Assembly (NCBI GenBank): GCA_020161615.1 | Contig: JAIUPD010000008.1 | Span: 62,001-126,000 of the forward strand | Length of the DNA stretch: 64,000 nt | Reading direction: 5' to 3' | Source of the DNA: Pseudomonadota bacterium | Lineage (GTDB): Bacteria; Pseudomonadota; Alphaproteobacteria; Rhodobacterales; Rhodobacteraceae | Shown: in pieces, positions 17,655 through 26,444 of the stretch | Layout of the letters: every line of letters starts with the position of its first letter | Numbering within the stretch: the stretch's first letter is position 1 | Translations under genes and position numbers: made by a program | The notes under the pieces: model-generated | The model's database searches: none | What the model was told of the DNA's origin: nothing | Seen by the model: only the letters and a program-made list of their open reading frames with translations

Positions 17655-19055
17655 TCAGACGGGCGGTTGCGCTGCCGTGCCGGCGTTCGGGACATTCTCG
17701 CCCAGCGCGCGCCTTGGGTCGGCCTCGATCGCGCGGCGCGGCCAGCGGACCTCGGCCAGGGCGCCGCAGCGTTGGCCAGGGGCCTGGCGCGGGCGCAGGC
17801 GGTCGGTGCAATTGCCGAAACGCACGCTGGCGCCGGTCCGTTCCAGCAGCGTCTTGGCGATGAACAGGCCCAGTCCCATCCCCTCGTATTCCGGGCGGGA
17901 ATCGTCGCGCGGCTCATCCCAGCGGCGGTTTTTCAGATAGGGCTCGCCCAGCCGGGCTAGCAGATGCGGCGGATAGCCCGGGCCGTCGTCGATGACCCGG
18001 AGCGAGACCTCTGTCGCGGTCCAATGCGCCTCGATCCAGACCTGCGAGCTGGCGAAATCGACGGCATTCTGAATCAGGTTGCGCAGCCCGTGCACGATCT
18101 CGGGACGGCGGAAGATTTCGGGCATGCGGCCGTCCGCGGCGCCGGCGTCGAAGCTGATCGCCTTGCCACGGTCGGTATGGGGTGCGGCGGCCTCCTGCAC
18201 CACGGCTTCGAGGGGGGCGTGGCGCAGATGCAGGTCGTCCTTTCCCGCCTGCCCCATCGAGCGCAGGATCGCCCGGCAGCGGTCGGCCTGTTCGCGGATG
18301 AGGCGCGCATCCTCGGCCAGGTCGGGATCGTCCAGCGCGTCGATCAGTTCCGAGGAGACCAGCTTGATGGTGGCCAGCGGCGTGCCCAGCTCATGCGCTG
18401 CCGCCGCGACCACGCCGCCCAGATCGGTCAGCTTCTGTTCACGGGCCAGGGCCAGCGAGGTGGCGAGCAGCGCCTCGGTCAGGGCGTGTTTCTCGGCTGC
18501 GACCGAGCGGGAATAGAGCCCGATGAAGCCGATACCGATGACCAGCGCGATCCAGAAGCCGAAGCGGAAGAGGTCGGGCATCAGCACGGGATCGCCCGCC
18601 TCGGTCCGCAGGGGTTCGAAGACGAAGGCCAGAAGCGAGGCCAGAAGCACCGCCGCCCCGCCCAGGATCAGGACCGACCGCAGGGTCAGCGCCGTGGCCG
18701 CGATGGTGACGGGGGCGATCAGCAACAGGCCGAAAGGGTTGTTGAGCCCTCCGGTCAGGAACAGCAGCAATGCGAGCTGCGTCGTGTCGAAAAGAAGGGT
18801 GAGCAGCGCCTCGGTTTCCGACAACCGCTTGGTGCGGGGGAAGACATAGGCGGACAGCAGGTTCGACGCGGCCGAGACGCCGACGACCGACAGGCACAGC
18901 GCCAGCGGGAAATCCAGGCCGAACAGGAAATGCGTGACAAGCAGCGCCACCACCTGGCCCGAGGCCGCCAGCCAGCGCACCCGCGTCAGCGTCTCCAGCC
19001 GGACCCAATGGCCCTGCACGTCGCGGTTCATGAGGCCCTGGGCGGTGCTGTCCAT
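17655..19055 (-). CDS. regB: redox-sensing histidine kinase RegB (PrrB)
   Basis: A 466-residue sensor kinase controlling photosynthesis, respiration, carbon and nitrogen fixation genes through RegA. Six membrane segments occupy about 30-185. The quinone-binding motif GGLNNPF is at 102-108, the phosphoacceptor His221 is in AAAHELGTPLATIKLV, the redox-active cysteine is Cys260 in REQADRCRAILRSM, and the ATPase domain shows NLIQNAVDFA and EGMGLGLFIAKTLLER. Residue numbers run within five of the R. capsulatus protein. The ATG at 19055 (RBS AGGACG) is chosen over an upstream extension. It is divergent from senC-regA, the standard arrangement. Confidence 0.97.
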   Translation of the reverse strand: MDSTAQGLMNRDVQGHWVRLETLTRVRWLAASGQVVALLVTHFLFGLDFPLALCLSVVGVSAASNLLSAYVFPRTKRLSETEALLTLLFDTTQLALLLFLTGGLNNPFGLLLIAPVTIAATALTLRSVLILGGAAVLLASLLAFVFEPLRTEAGDPVLMPDLFRFGFWIALVIGIGFIGLYSRSVAAEKHALTEALLATSLALAREQKLTDLGGVVAAAAHELGTPLATIKLVSSELIDALDDPDLAEDARLIREQADRCRAILRSMGQAGKDDLHLRHAPLEAVVQEAAAPHTDRGKAISFDAGAADGRMPEIFRRPEIVHGLRNLIQNAVDFASSQVWIEAHWTATEVSLRVIDDGPGYPPHLLARLGEPYLKNRRWDEPRDDSRPEYEGMGLGLFIAKTLLERTGASVRFGNCTDRLRPRQAPGQRCGALAEVRWPRRAIEADPRRALGENVPNAGTAAQPPV

Positions 19056-19104
19056 CGGCGTCCTGTTGTCGCGGTCACGGGTTTGCGCCTTGTTACGCCC
19101 CGCG

Positions 19105-19120
19105 GCTTGAGGCATCAAGC
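19105..19120. promoter_or_regulatory. inverted repeat in the regB-senC divergent promoter
   Basis: GCTTGA-GGCA-TCAAGC, a perfect 6+6 dyad with a 4-base centre, lies midway in the 95-base gap between regB and senC. Nearby GCGGC stretches resemble half of the loose RegA consensus (GCGGC-N5-GTCGC). Whether it binds RegA is inference. Confidence 0.45.
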
Positions 19121-19150
19121 GGCGCAAACCGGCAAGTGACGGAGAGACGG

Positions 19151-19795
19151 ATGACCAAGGCCTATGCAATCGGAGCGGCGACGCTGGTCGCGGTGATGCT
19201 GGCGGGGCTGGCGCTCTTTGCCTATCAGCCGCCCTTCCTGCGCACGATGCTGGGGATGAGCGACGATCCCTTCGATCCCTGCCGGTCGGGCGCGGTGATG
19301 GGGGGGCTCGACCAGATCGGCGGGCCCTTCACGCTGGTCAATGCTCAGGGACAGACGGTGACGGATCAGGATGTGATCACCATGCCGTCGATCCTCTATT
19401 TCGGCTATACTTTCTGCCCCGATGTCTGCCCGCTGGACAGCGCCCGCAACGCGCTGGCGACCGAATTGCTGGAGGCCGAGGGCCAGATCGTTCAGCCGGT
19501 CTTCATCTCGGTCGATCCCGAGCGCGACACGCCGGAAGTGGTGGGCGAGTTCGCCTCGATCTTCCATCCGCGGATGATCGGCCTCACTGGCAGCGACGAA
19601 CAGGTGCGCGCCGCCTCGCGCGCCTATCGCACCTATTTCTCGCGGCAAGACGGCGACGATCAATATTACCTCGTCGACCATTCGACCTTCAGCTATCTGG
19701 TGATCCCGGGTCACGGCACGGTCGAGATCTTCCGCCACGACATGCCTGCCGAAGAGGTCGCCGAGATTGCCCAATGCTATCTGTCGCGCGCCTGA
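19151..19795 (+). CDS. senC: SCO1/SenC/PrrC copper chaperone
   Basis: A 214-residue protein anchored by an N-terminal membrane helix (about 5-24). The thioredoxin-like periplasmic domain has the copper-binding FGYTFCPDVCPL with Cys89 and Cys93, the VDPERDTPEVV segment, and the distal copper ligand in LVDHSTFSYLV. It delivers copper to CuA/CuB of cbb3 and aa3 oxidases and passes a redox signal to RegB. Start is the ATG at 19151 with GGAGAG upstream; the GTG at 19136 lacks this. It precedes regA by 101 bases. Confidence 0.95.
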   Translation: MTKAYAIGAATLVAVMLAGLALFAYQPPFLRTMLGMSDDPFDPCRSGAVMGGLDQIGGPFTLVNAQGQTVTDQDVITMPSILYFGYTFCPDVCPLDSARNALATELLEAEGQIVQPVFISVDPERDTPEVVGEFASIFHPRMIGLTGSDEQVRAASRAYRTYFSRQDGDDQYYLVDHSTFSYLVIPGHGTVEIFRHDMPAEEVAEIAQCYLSRA

Positions 19796-19896
19796 CAGCG
19801 GCGCATTGGCGCAGGCATATTGGCAATCCCGTATCCATGTTTGATTTTCGCACCCGGGGCGACTAGATCGGACAGAGACACTCCGAGGAGCCCCGC

Positions 19897-20454
19897 ATGA
19901 CCGACGACAGCCCGCTTGACCTCGGCCCCGACCCGTCGCTGCTGCTGGTCGATGACGATGAGGTCTTTCTCAAGCGGCTGGCCCGCGCCATGGAGCGTCG
20001 CGGTTTCGCTGTCGAAACCGCCGGATCGGTCGCCGCGGGCAAGGCGCTGGCCGTGGCCCGGCCGCCGGCCTATGCGGTGATCGACCTCAGGCTCGACGAC
20101 GGCAACGGCCTGGATGTGGTCGAGGCCCTGCGCACCAAGCGGCCCGATGCGCGGATCGTCGTGCTGACCGGCTACGGCGCGATTGCCACCGCCGTGGCCG
20201 CGGTGAAGATCGGCGCGACCGATTACCTGTCCAAGCCCGCCGATGCCGATGAGGTGGTCAACGCCCTGCTGCAACGCGAGGGCGCCGTCCTGCCCGAACC
20301 GCCGGAAAACCCGATGTCCGCCGACCGCGTGCGCTGGGAGCATATCCAGCGGGTCTATGAACAATGCGACCGCAACGTCAGCGAGACGGCGCGGCGCCTC
20401 AGCATGCACCGGCGGACGCTGCAACGGATCCTGGCCAAGCGCAGCCCGCGCTGA
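19897..20454 (+). CDS. regA: response regulator RegA (PrrA)
   Basis: A 185-residue regulator. The receiver shows LLLVDDDEVFLKRL, the phosphoacceptor Asp63 in AVIDLRLDDGNGLDVVEAL, LTGYGAIATAV and the Lys in DYLSKPADADEV. After a Pro linker (LPEPPENP) comes the Fis-type helix-turn-helix NVSETARRLSMHRRTLQRIL. This is the near-invariant RegA architecture. The usual downstream hvrA gene of R. capsulatus is absent; instead the stop codon abuts the smc stop in TGATCA with no terminator between them. Confidence 0.97.
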   Translation: MTDDSPLDLGPDPSLLLVDDDEVFLKRLARAMERRGFAVETAGSVAAGKALAVARPPAYAVIDLRLDDGNGLDVVEALRTKRPDARIVVLTGYGAIATAVAAVKIGATDYLSKPADADEVVNALLQREGAVLPEPPENPMSADRVRWEHIQRVYEQCDRNVSETARRLSMHRRTLQRILAKRSPR

Positions 20455-23400
20455 TCACGCCACCAGCGATTCCGCTCCCTTCAGATCGACGCTGACCAGC
20501 TGGCTGACGCCCTGTTCGGCCATGGTCACGCCGAACAGTCGGTCCATCCGCGCCATGGTCAGCGCGTTATGGGTGATGATCAGGAAGCGGGTCTCGGTCC
20601 GCCGGGTCATCTCGTCCAAGAGGTCGCAGAAGCGCACGACGTTGGCATCGTCCAGCGGCGCGTCCACCTCGTCCAGCACGCAGATCGGCGCGGGGTTGGC
20701 CAGGAACACACCGAAAATCAGCGCCAGCGCGGTCAGGGTCTGTTCACCCCCCGACAGCAGGCTCAGCGAGCTGAGTTTCTTGCCTGGCGGCTGGCAGAGG
20801 ATCTCCAGCCCCGCTTCCAGCGGGTCGTCGGATTCGACCAGCACCAGACGCGCCTCGCCGCCGTTGAAGAGATGGGTGAAGAGCGTCATGAAATTGCTGT
20901 TCACCTGATCGAAAGCGGCCAGCAGACGCTCGCGCCCCTCGCGGTTCAGGGCAGCGATGCCGCCCCGCAGCTTGGCGACCGCAGCCTCCAGATCGGCCTT
21001 TTCGCGGACCAGCGTGCCGTGTTCCTCTTCGACCTGCCGCGCGTCTTCCTCGGCCCGCAGGTTGACCGCGCCCAGCGCGTCGCGGGCCCGGCGCAGGCGG
21101 GCGATTTCCGTCTCCAGCGTTGCCGAATCCGGCATTTCATCCGCCCCGACGCCCAGCTGGTTCAGCAGCCCCTGCGGGGTCGCGTCCAGCTCGTCGGCGA
21201 TGCGGTTCGCGGCCAGCGCCACGGCCTCGCCAGCTGCGTCCACCCGCGCCTCGGCCCGGGCGCGGGCCTCGCGCGCCTCCCCCGCGGTGCGTTCGGCGGC
21301 ACGTTCGGCTTCACCCGCGGCGCGGAGGGCGCTTTCAGCGGACAGCAGCGCCTCGACGGCGGCGGTGCGGCGGGTTTCGGCCTCGGAAATCGCCTCGGCC
21401 AGTTCGGCGCGGCGGGCGAGGATTTCCTCGGGCGCGGCATTGGCTTCCGAGAGTTCCTCCTGCGCGTCGTCGGCCCGGCGTTCCAGCTCGGCGATGCGGT
21501 CGGCGGCGGTGGTCTTGCGCGCGGTCCAACTCTGGATGTCGCGCGCCACCTCCTGCGAGCGGGTCCGGCGGGCGGCGCCCTCGCGGCGGATTTCCTCCTG
21601 CGCGGCGCGGCGCGACATCATCGCCATGCGCGCGGCCTCGACCTGGGTGCGGATGGTTTCCAGCCGGGCGCGGGCGCCGTCCAGATCGTCGATCTCGGCC
21701 AGTGCCTCCTCGGCCTCGGCCAGCCGCGATTCCGCCGCTTCGGCCTCGGCCTGCATCCGCTCCAGCGCCAGTTCCGCCGTCTCGCGCTTGGACCGGGCGA
21801 GGCTCGCGTCGGCCTCGGCCTTTGACGCGGCGCGGGAGGCTTCGGTCAGCCGCATCTCGGCCTGACGGCGGGCGTCGCGGGCCATGCGGTCAGCCTCGGT
21901 CAGCTGGGCCAGACGCGACTGGCGGGCCTGATGCGCCTCGCGCGCGGCCTCCTGCCGTTCCTCGGCCTCGTCCAGATCGGCGCGGAGTTGGTCCAGCCGG
22001 TTGCGCTGCGTCAGGCGGATGGCGGCGGCCGAGGGCGCATCCTCGCCCCGCTGCATCAACCCGTCCCAACGCCAGAGGTCGCCGCCCTTCGTCACCAGCC
22101 GTTGACCGGGTTTCAGGCTGGCATGCAGGGCCTCGGCGTGATCGTCTTCGACAAGCCCGATCTGCGACAGGCGACGGGTCAATTCGGCAGGTGCAGAGAC
22201 GCTTTTCGCCAGCGGCTCGACCCCGGCGGGCAGGTCGGCGGCGGCCTCATAGGGCGCCAAGGCCCGCCAGCCCGAACCGGTCGCCGCCGCCGCGATCCTG
22301 AGGTCATCGCCCAGCGCCGCGCCCAAGGCGTGTTCCAGACCGGGCGCCACGCGGACCTGATCCAAGAGCCCGCCCGCCAGATCCTTATCCCGCGCCAGCA
22401 GCCGTTCCAGCGCCGTGAGTTCCGCCGACAGCGCCGTCGCCTCGCCTTCCGCCCCGGCCCTTGCCGCGCGGGCCTCGACCTCGGCGGCCTGAGCATCGGC
22501 GCGGGCCGCTTCGGTCTCGATCAGCGTTTCCTCTGCCGATTCCAGCAAATCCTGCGCGGCATCCCGCGCCTCGGCCGCCTGTTCTTGCCCCTGCTCGGCG
22601 GCCTCCAAGGCGGCGGCGGCCTGCGCGGCCTCATCGGCGGCGCGCTGCGCCCCGGCGGCGGCCTTGGCGCCCTCGGCCCTTGCCTCGGCCGCCTGACGGG
22701 TCAGGGACTGGTGGCGGGCGGCGAGGCGGGCCATATCCTCGGTCGCCTCGGTCAGATGCGATTCGATATCGGCCAGCACGTCGGAGGCCTCGCGCGCGGC
22801 TTCCACCGCCTCGGCCAGCTTCTCGTCATGCCCTTCGGCGGCGCGGGCGAGTTGCTCTTCCTCCCATTGCAGCCGTTCGATGGTCTCATCCGCATCCGCC
22901 GCCAGCCCCGATTCGCGCTGCGCGTCGCGGCGCAGCTGCTCGATTCTGGCCATGAGGGTCTGCACCGCCTCGCGCGCGCGGGCCTCGGCGTCGGTCAGCG
23001 TGTCGCGCTGAACCTGCAGGCGTTGCAGGATGGCCCCGGCGATGGCCTCCTCCTCGCGCAGGGGCGGCAAGGCGTCCTCGCGGCTCTCGCGCTGCGTCTT
23101 GGCCTCGCGCGCGGCGCGTTCGGCGGTGGCGGCCGCGGTGATCGCCTGGGTCAGCGCCGCCTGAACCTCGGCCCGCGCCTGCGCCGCCTCGCGCCAGCGG
23201 CGATAAAGGATCATCCCCTCGTTCTTGCGCAGCTCCACCGCGATCTCACGGTAGCGCGCCGCCTGCCGCGCCTGCCGGGCGAGGACGGCAAGCTGCTGCG
23301 CCAGCGCGTCCACGGTGTCGCCGACCCGAGCGAGGTTGGCCTCGGTGGCGTTGAGGCGCAACTCGGCCTCGTGCCGCCGCTGGTACAGGCCCGAGATGCC

Positions 23401-23904
23401 GGCGGCCTCTTCGAGGACCCGCCGGCGCGCCTTGGGCTTGGCGTTGATGAGTTCCGAAATCTGCCCCTGCCGCACCAGCGCCGGGGAATGCGCGCCGGTC
23501 GAGGCATCGGCAAAGAGCATCTGCACATCGCGGGCGCGGACCTCCTTGCCGTTGACGCGATAGGCCGAACCGGCGTCGCGGGTGATGCGGCGCGTGACCT
23601 CCAGGAAATCGGCGTCGTTGAAGCCCGCGGGCGCCACCCGGTCGCCGTTGTCGACGGTCAGCGCCACCTCGGCAAAGGCCCGGGCGCCGCGCGACTTGGT
23701 GCCGGCGAAGACCACATCCTCCATGCCCGAGCCGCGCATGGCGGTCGGGCGATTCTCGCCCATGACCCAGCGCAGCGCCTCCAGCAGGTTGGACTTGCCG
23801 CAGCCGTTCGGCCCGACCACGCCGGTCAGCCCCTCGCGGATCACCAGTTCGGTGGGATCCACGAAGCTTTTGAAACCGTTGAGGCGCAGGCGGGTGAAGT
23901 GCAC
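20455..23904 (-). CDS. smc: chromosome segregation protein SMC
   Basis: A 1149-residue SMC ATPase. Walker A is VVGPNGCGKSNLLEALRWVM near 28-47; the signature LSLLSGGEQTLTALALIF and Walker B ICVLDEVDAPLDDANV are near the C-terminus. Between them are two very long Ala/Glu/Arg-rich coiled coils flanking a hinge around 510-640 (GLEHALGAALGDDLRIAAAA). With ScpA and ScpB it compacts and segregates the chromosome. The high Ala/Glu coil explains the long open frames on the opposite strand. A + strand AGAGACGCTTTT copy lies inside the hinge region, antisense to the gene. Confidence 0.97.
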   Translation of the reverse strand: MHFTRLRLNGFKSFVDPTELVIREGLTGVVGPNGCGKSNLLEALRWVMGENRPTAMRGSGMEDVVFAGTKSRGARAFAEVALTVDNGDRVAPAGFNDADFLEVTRRITRDAGSAYRVNGKEVRARDVQMLFADASTGAHSPALVRQGQISELINAKPKARRRVLEEAAGISGLYQRRHEAELRLNATEANLARVGDTVDALAQQLAVLARQARQAARYREIAVELRKNEGMILYRRWREAAQARAEVQAALTQAITAAATAERAAREAKTQRESREDALPPLREEEAIAGAILQRLQVQRDTLTDAEARAREAVQTLMARIEQLRRDAQRESGLAADADETIERLQWEEEQLARAAEGHDEKLAEAVEAAREASDVLADIESHLTEATEDMARLAARHQSLTRQAAEARAEGAKAAAGAQRAADEAAQAAAALEAAEQGQEQAAEARDAAQDLLESAEETLIETEAARADAQAAEVEARAARAGAEGEATALSAELTALERLLARDKDLAGGLLDQVRVAPGLEHALGAALGDDLRIAAAATGSGWRALAPYEAAADLPAGVEPLAKSVSAPAELTRRLSQIGLVEDDHAEALHASLKPGQRLVTKGGDLWRWDGLMQRGEDAPSAAAIRLTQRNRLDQLRADLDEAEERQEAAREAHQARQSRLAQLTEADRMARDARRQAEMRLTEASRAASKAEADASLARSKRETAELALERMQAEAEAAESRLAEAEEALAEIDDLDGARARLETIRTQVEAARMAMMSRRAAQEEIRREGAARRTRSQEVARDIQSWTARKTTAADRIAELERRADDAQEELSEANAAPEEILARRAELAEAISEAETRRTAAVEALLSAESALRAAGEAERAAERTAGEAREARARAEARVDAAGEAVALAANRIADELDATPQGLLNQLGVGADEMPDSATLETEIARLRRARDALGAVNLRAEEDARQVEEEHGTLVREKADLEAAVAKLRGGIAALNREGRERLLAAFDQVNSNFMTLFTHLFNGGEARLVLVESDDPLEAGLEILCQPPGKKLSSLSLLSGGEQTLTALALIFGVFLANPAPICVLDEVDAPLDDANVVRFCDLLDEMTRRTETRFLIITHNALTMARMDRLFGVTMAEQGVSQLVSVDLKGAESLVA
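22195..22206 (+). repeat. AGAGACGCTTTT motif, copy 3 (antisense in smc)
   Basis: Exact motif on the + strand while smc is on the minus strand; the gene reads it as AAA AGC GTC TCT (KSVS). TCT is an unusual Ser codon here. The orientation on the + strand is kept despite the gene being reversed. Confidence 0.8.
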
Positions 23905-23995
23905 GGAAGCATCCGGTTGGGGCGTTCGCGGGCAGTTTTTCCGCGCAGGCGCGAGGAGTCAAGGATGACGCCGGATATGGCGGCGAAGCCGGGGG

Positions 23996-24004
23996 TTATC
24001 CACA
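23996..24004 (+). promoter_or_regulatory. consensus DnaA box
   Basis: TTATCCACA, a perfect R-type DnaA box, in the gap between the divergent smc and GNAT genes. It is isolated, so it is not an origin. DnaA control of smc or a titration site would be inference. Confidence 0.45.
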
Positions 24005-24066
24005 AGATATTGGGGCATTGCGGCCACAGTTCCGGCGGCCTAGCCTGCCCGAAAACGAGGTTCGCC

Positions 24067-24981
24067 ATGGCTGTTTCCGTCCGCCCCGATTCCCCCCGCG
24101 ACCCCGGCGCGACGGCGCTGTTGCAGGCCTCGCACGCCTATCTGCAAAGCCTCTATGATCCTGAGGACAACCATTTCCTGTCCATCGACGAACTCTGCAC
24201 GCCGGACATCCTGTTCTTCACCGCGCGGCAGGACGGGCGGGTCATCGGCACCGCGGCGCTGGCCCTGCGCGGGGGCTATGGCGAGGTGAAGTCGATGTTC
24301 GTGGATCCCGCGGCGCGGGGTCAGGGCGCGGCCGGGGCGCTGCTGTCGCGGCTGATCGGCGAGGGGGCGTTGCGCGGCCTGCCCGCGCTGAAGCTGGAAA
24401 CCGGGCCGCTCAACACCGAGGCGCTGGCGCTTTACGCGCGGCACGGGTTCCGGGTCTGCGGGCCGTTCGGGGATTACGCGGAGGTTCCGGCTTCGGTCTT
24501 CATGGAGCGGGTGCTCGACACCCCCGCCCCGCGGCGCCTGGGGCCGGAGGAGGATATGGCGCCGGTGCATGCGCTGCTGATCGGGGCCTTCGGCTATATG
24601 GGCGGCGTGATCGACCCGCCTTCGTCGCTGACCCGGATGACGCCGAAGGATCTGGCCCGCGAGGCGGCCGAGAATGAGCTTTGGGTGCTGGAACCCGGCC
24701 CGGCCGCCTGCATGATCCTGACCGTCAAGGGCGACACGCTCTATCTGGGCAAGCTGGCGGTGGACGACCGGCTGAGGGGTGCCGGGCTGGCGCGGCGGAT
24801 GATCGAACATGCGGTGGCACGGGCCCGGGCGCTGGGTCTGGGGCATGTGACGCTGCAGACCCGGGTGGAGCTGACCGGCAATCAGGCGACCTTCCAGCGG
24901 CTTGGGTTCCGCGAGGTCGAGCGGACGGCGCATGCGGGCTACGACCGGCCGACCTCGATCACCTATCGGCGCGACGTCTGA
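24067..24981 (+). CDS. tandem-GNAT acetyltransferase
   Basis: A 304-residue protein made of two GNAT folds. The first (about 1-155) has VKSMFVDPAARGQGAAGALLSRLI, the acetyl-CoA-binding R/Q-x-x-G-x-G/A loop, and ALALYARHGFRVCGPF. The second (about 160-304) has LYLGKLAVDDRLRGAGLARRMI and VTLQTRVELTGNQATFQRLG. Both halves keep the pyrophosphate loop, so both may bind acetyl-CoA. The acceptor is unknown. The start ATG is preceded by AACGAGG. It is divergent from smc and followed by the operator region of the next gene. Confidence 0.85.
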   Translation: MAVSVRPDSPRDPGATALLQASHAYLQSLYDPEDNHFLSIDELCTPDILFFTARQDGRVIGTAALALRGGYGEVKSMFVDPAARGQGAAGALLSRLIGEGALRGLPALKLETGPLNTEALALYARHGFRVCGPFGDYAEVPASVFMERVLDTPAPRRLGPEEDMAPVHALLIGAFGYMGGVIDPPSSLTRMTPKDLAREAAENELWVLEPGPAACMILTVKGDTLYLGKLAVDDRLRGAGLARRMIEHAVARARALGLGHVTLQTRVELTGNQATFQRLGFREVERTAHAGYDRPTSITYRRDV

Positions 24982-25012
24982 ACCCGTTGCACCTGCGACA
25001 ATCGGGCGCTTC

Positions 25013-25032
25013 ACATTCCAAATTCGGAATGT
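25013..25032. promoter_or_regulatory. SqrR/BigR-type operator 1
   Basis: A perfect dyad ACATTCC-N6-GGAATGT containing ATTC-N8-GAAT, the half-site spacing reported for the persulfide-sensing ArsR-family repressors SqrR and BigR. It lies 40 bases upstream of the membrane protein gene at 25072. Confidence 0.65.
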
Positions 25033-25039
25033 TACTAAG

Positions 25040-25057
25040 TATTCCACAAATGGAATA
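25040..25057. promoter_or_regulatory. SqrR/BigR-type operator 2
   Basis: A second dyad, TATTCC-N6-GGAATA, again with ATTC-N8-GAAT, centred 26 bases downstream of the first and ending 14 bases before the ATG, so bound repressor would cover the promoter and start region. Confidence 0.65.
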
Positions 25058-25071
25058 TGTGAGGTCCCGCC

Positions 25072-26277
25072 ATGTCGCCCACCCGTCCCTCGGACACCTA
25101 TTCGCCCATGTACTTCCTGGCCTCGCTTGGCGCCGGGGGTCTGTCGGTCAGCTTCTTCATGTGGCTGATGTTCTGGCTGCCGCACCCCGGCCGCACCGTC
25201 CCGATCTTCGAGGATATCGCCGCGGCCTTTCAGACCGGCGCGCCGCTGAAACAGGCGATGATCATCGCCGCCATGGCCGGAATCGCGCTGTTCGTCGTGC
25301 TGAACCTGAAATCGCTGGTCTGGAACCTGACGCATTTCGCCCAATGGAAACGGACCGAAGCCTATCAGAAATTCGCCAGGACCAATGCGCAAAGCCAGCT
25401 GATGGCGCTGCCGCTGGCGCTGGCCATGTCGGTGAACGGCCTGTTCATCGCCGGCCTGGTTTTCGTGCCGGGGCTGTGGACGGTGGTTGAATACCTGTTC
25501 CCGCTGGCGCTGGCGGCCTTCGTGCTGATCGCCGTCCTGGCCTTCCGCACCTATGGCGCCTTCATCGCCCGTATCAAGGTCGAGGGCGGGTTCAACCATG
25601 CGGCCAACAACAGCTTCGGCCAGATCCTGCCCGCCTTTGCCTTTGCCATGATCGGCGTCGGCATGGCCGCGCCCGCGGCGATGAGCACCAGTGCCGCCGT
25701 GGTCGGCGTGTCGATCGCCGCCTCGACCTTTCTGCTGGTGACCGCGGCGCTGATCGCCGGGATCGCGCTGATCCTCGGCATCCGCTCGATGCTGGACCAT
25801 GGCACCAATGCCGAAACCGCGCCGACGCTGATGATCCTGATCCCGCTGATGACCATCCTGGCGATCCTGATGATGCGGCAGAACCACGGACTTGGCACCC
25901 AGTTCGAGGCGCATACCTCGGATGCCCAGACCTTTCTCTTCCTGGCCAAGGTCGTCTCGGTGCAGCTGGTCTTTGCCCTCTTCGGCTGGCTGATCCTGTC
26001 GCGCCACCAATACGGCAAGCGCTTCATCTGGGGCCGCGAAACCTCGGTCATGAGCTATGCGCTGGTCTGCCCGGGCGTCGGCTTCACCGTGCTGTGGCAG
26101 TTCTTCGTCCACAAGGGGCTGGTCGCGGTGCATCTGGTCGACAAATTCTCGGCCGTCTACTGGGTGCTGATCGCGGTGGCGCTGGTGGTGCAGGCGGCCA
26201 TGGTGGCGCTGGTCTTCACCTTGAACCGCCGCCATTTCGGTACGCCGCGCCCCGTCGTCGCGGTTCCTGCCGAGTAA
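25072..26277 (+). CDS. polytopic membrane protein, TsoY-like, predicted sulfide-responsive
   Basis: A 401-residue integral membrane protein with about ten hydrophobic segments, beginning SPMYFLASLGAGGLSVSFFM. Conserved-looking polar patches between helices include FARTNAQSQLMALPLALAMS, MRQNHGLGTQFEAH and SRHQYGKRFIWGRETSVMS. It resembles the family annotated as TsoY (seleno)proteins, whose biochemical role is not settled; a SLAC1/TDT-type anion channel is an alternative. The evidence for a sulfur role is the two ATTC-N8-GAAT operators upstream and a DsrE-like gene downstream. RBS is GAGG. It ends at a strong terminator, so it is monocistronic. Confidence 0.55.
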   Translation: MSPTRPSDTYSPMYFLASLGAGGLSVSFFMWLMFWLPHPGRTVPIFEDIAAAFQTGAPLKQAMIIAAMAGIALFVVLNLKSLVWNLTHFAQWKRTEAYQKFARTNAQSQLMALPLALAMSVNGLFIAGLVFVPGLWTVVEYLFPLALAAFVLIAVLAFRTYGAFIARIKVEGGFNHAANNSFGQILPAFAFAMIGVGMAAPAAMSTSAAVVGVSIAASTFLLVTAALIAGIALILGIRSMLDHGTNAETAPTLMILIPLMTILAILMMRQNHGLGTQFEAHTSDAQTFLFLAKVVSVQLVFALFGWLILSRHQYGKRFIWGRETSVMSYALVCPGVGFTVLWQFFVHKGLVAVHLVDKFSAVYWVLIAVALVVQAAMVALVFTLNRRHFGTPRPVVAVPAE

Positions 26278-26298
26278 TCGCGATCCTGCCACGCGCAA

Positions 26299-26323
26299 GG
26301 GCGGCCCCCCTGGGCCGCCCTTT
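26299..26323 (+). terminator. intrinsic terminator after the TsoY-like gene
   Basis: A perfect 9-bp stem GGGCGGCCC / GGGCCGCCC with a CCCT loop and a TTT tail, 21 bases past the stop codon. Confidence 0.9.
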
Positions 26324-26444
26324 CTGCATTCGTATATGCGTATCCTCTTATTGCGCGATATGTGAAGACGTGCCTATCCTGACCCCGGGCCGACGCCGGC
26401 CCCGCGCGTTTGGGAGGATGCGCGTCATCAACGGGAGGAATGTC

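Noticed and set aside
21931..24066. N-terminal extension of the GNAT gene across smc
   Set aside because: The extra 712 residues are antisense of the SMC coil. The real GNAT protein starts at the ATG 24067.
24040..26298. A 752-residue minus-strand frame opposite GNAT and the TsoY-like gene
   Set aside because: His/Asp/Arg-rich shadow of membrane helices; the operators and ribosome-binding site support the + strand gene.
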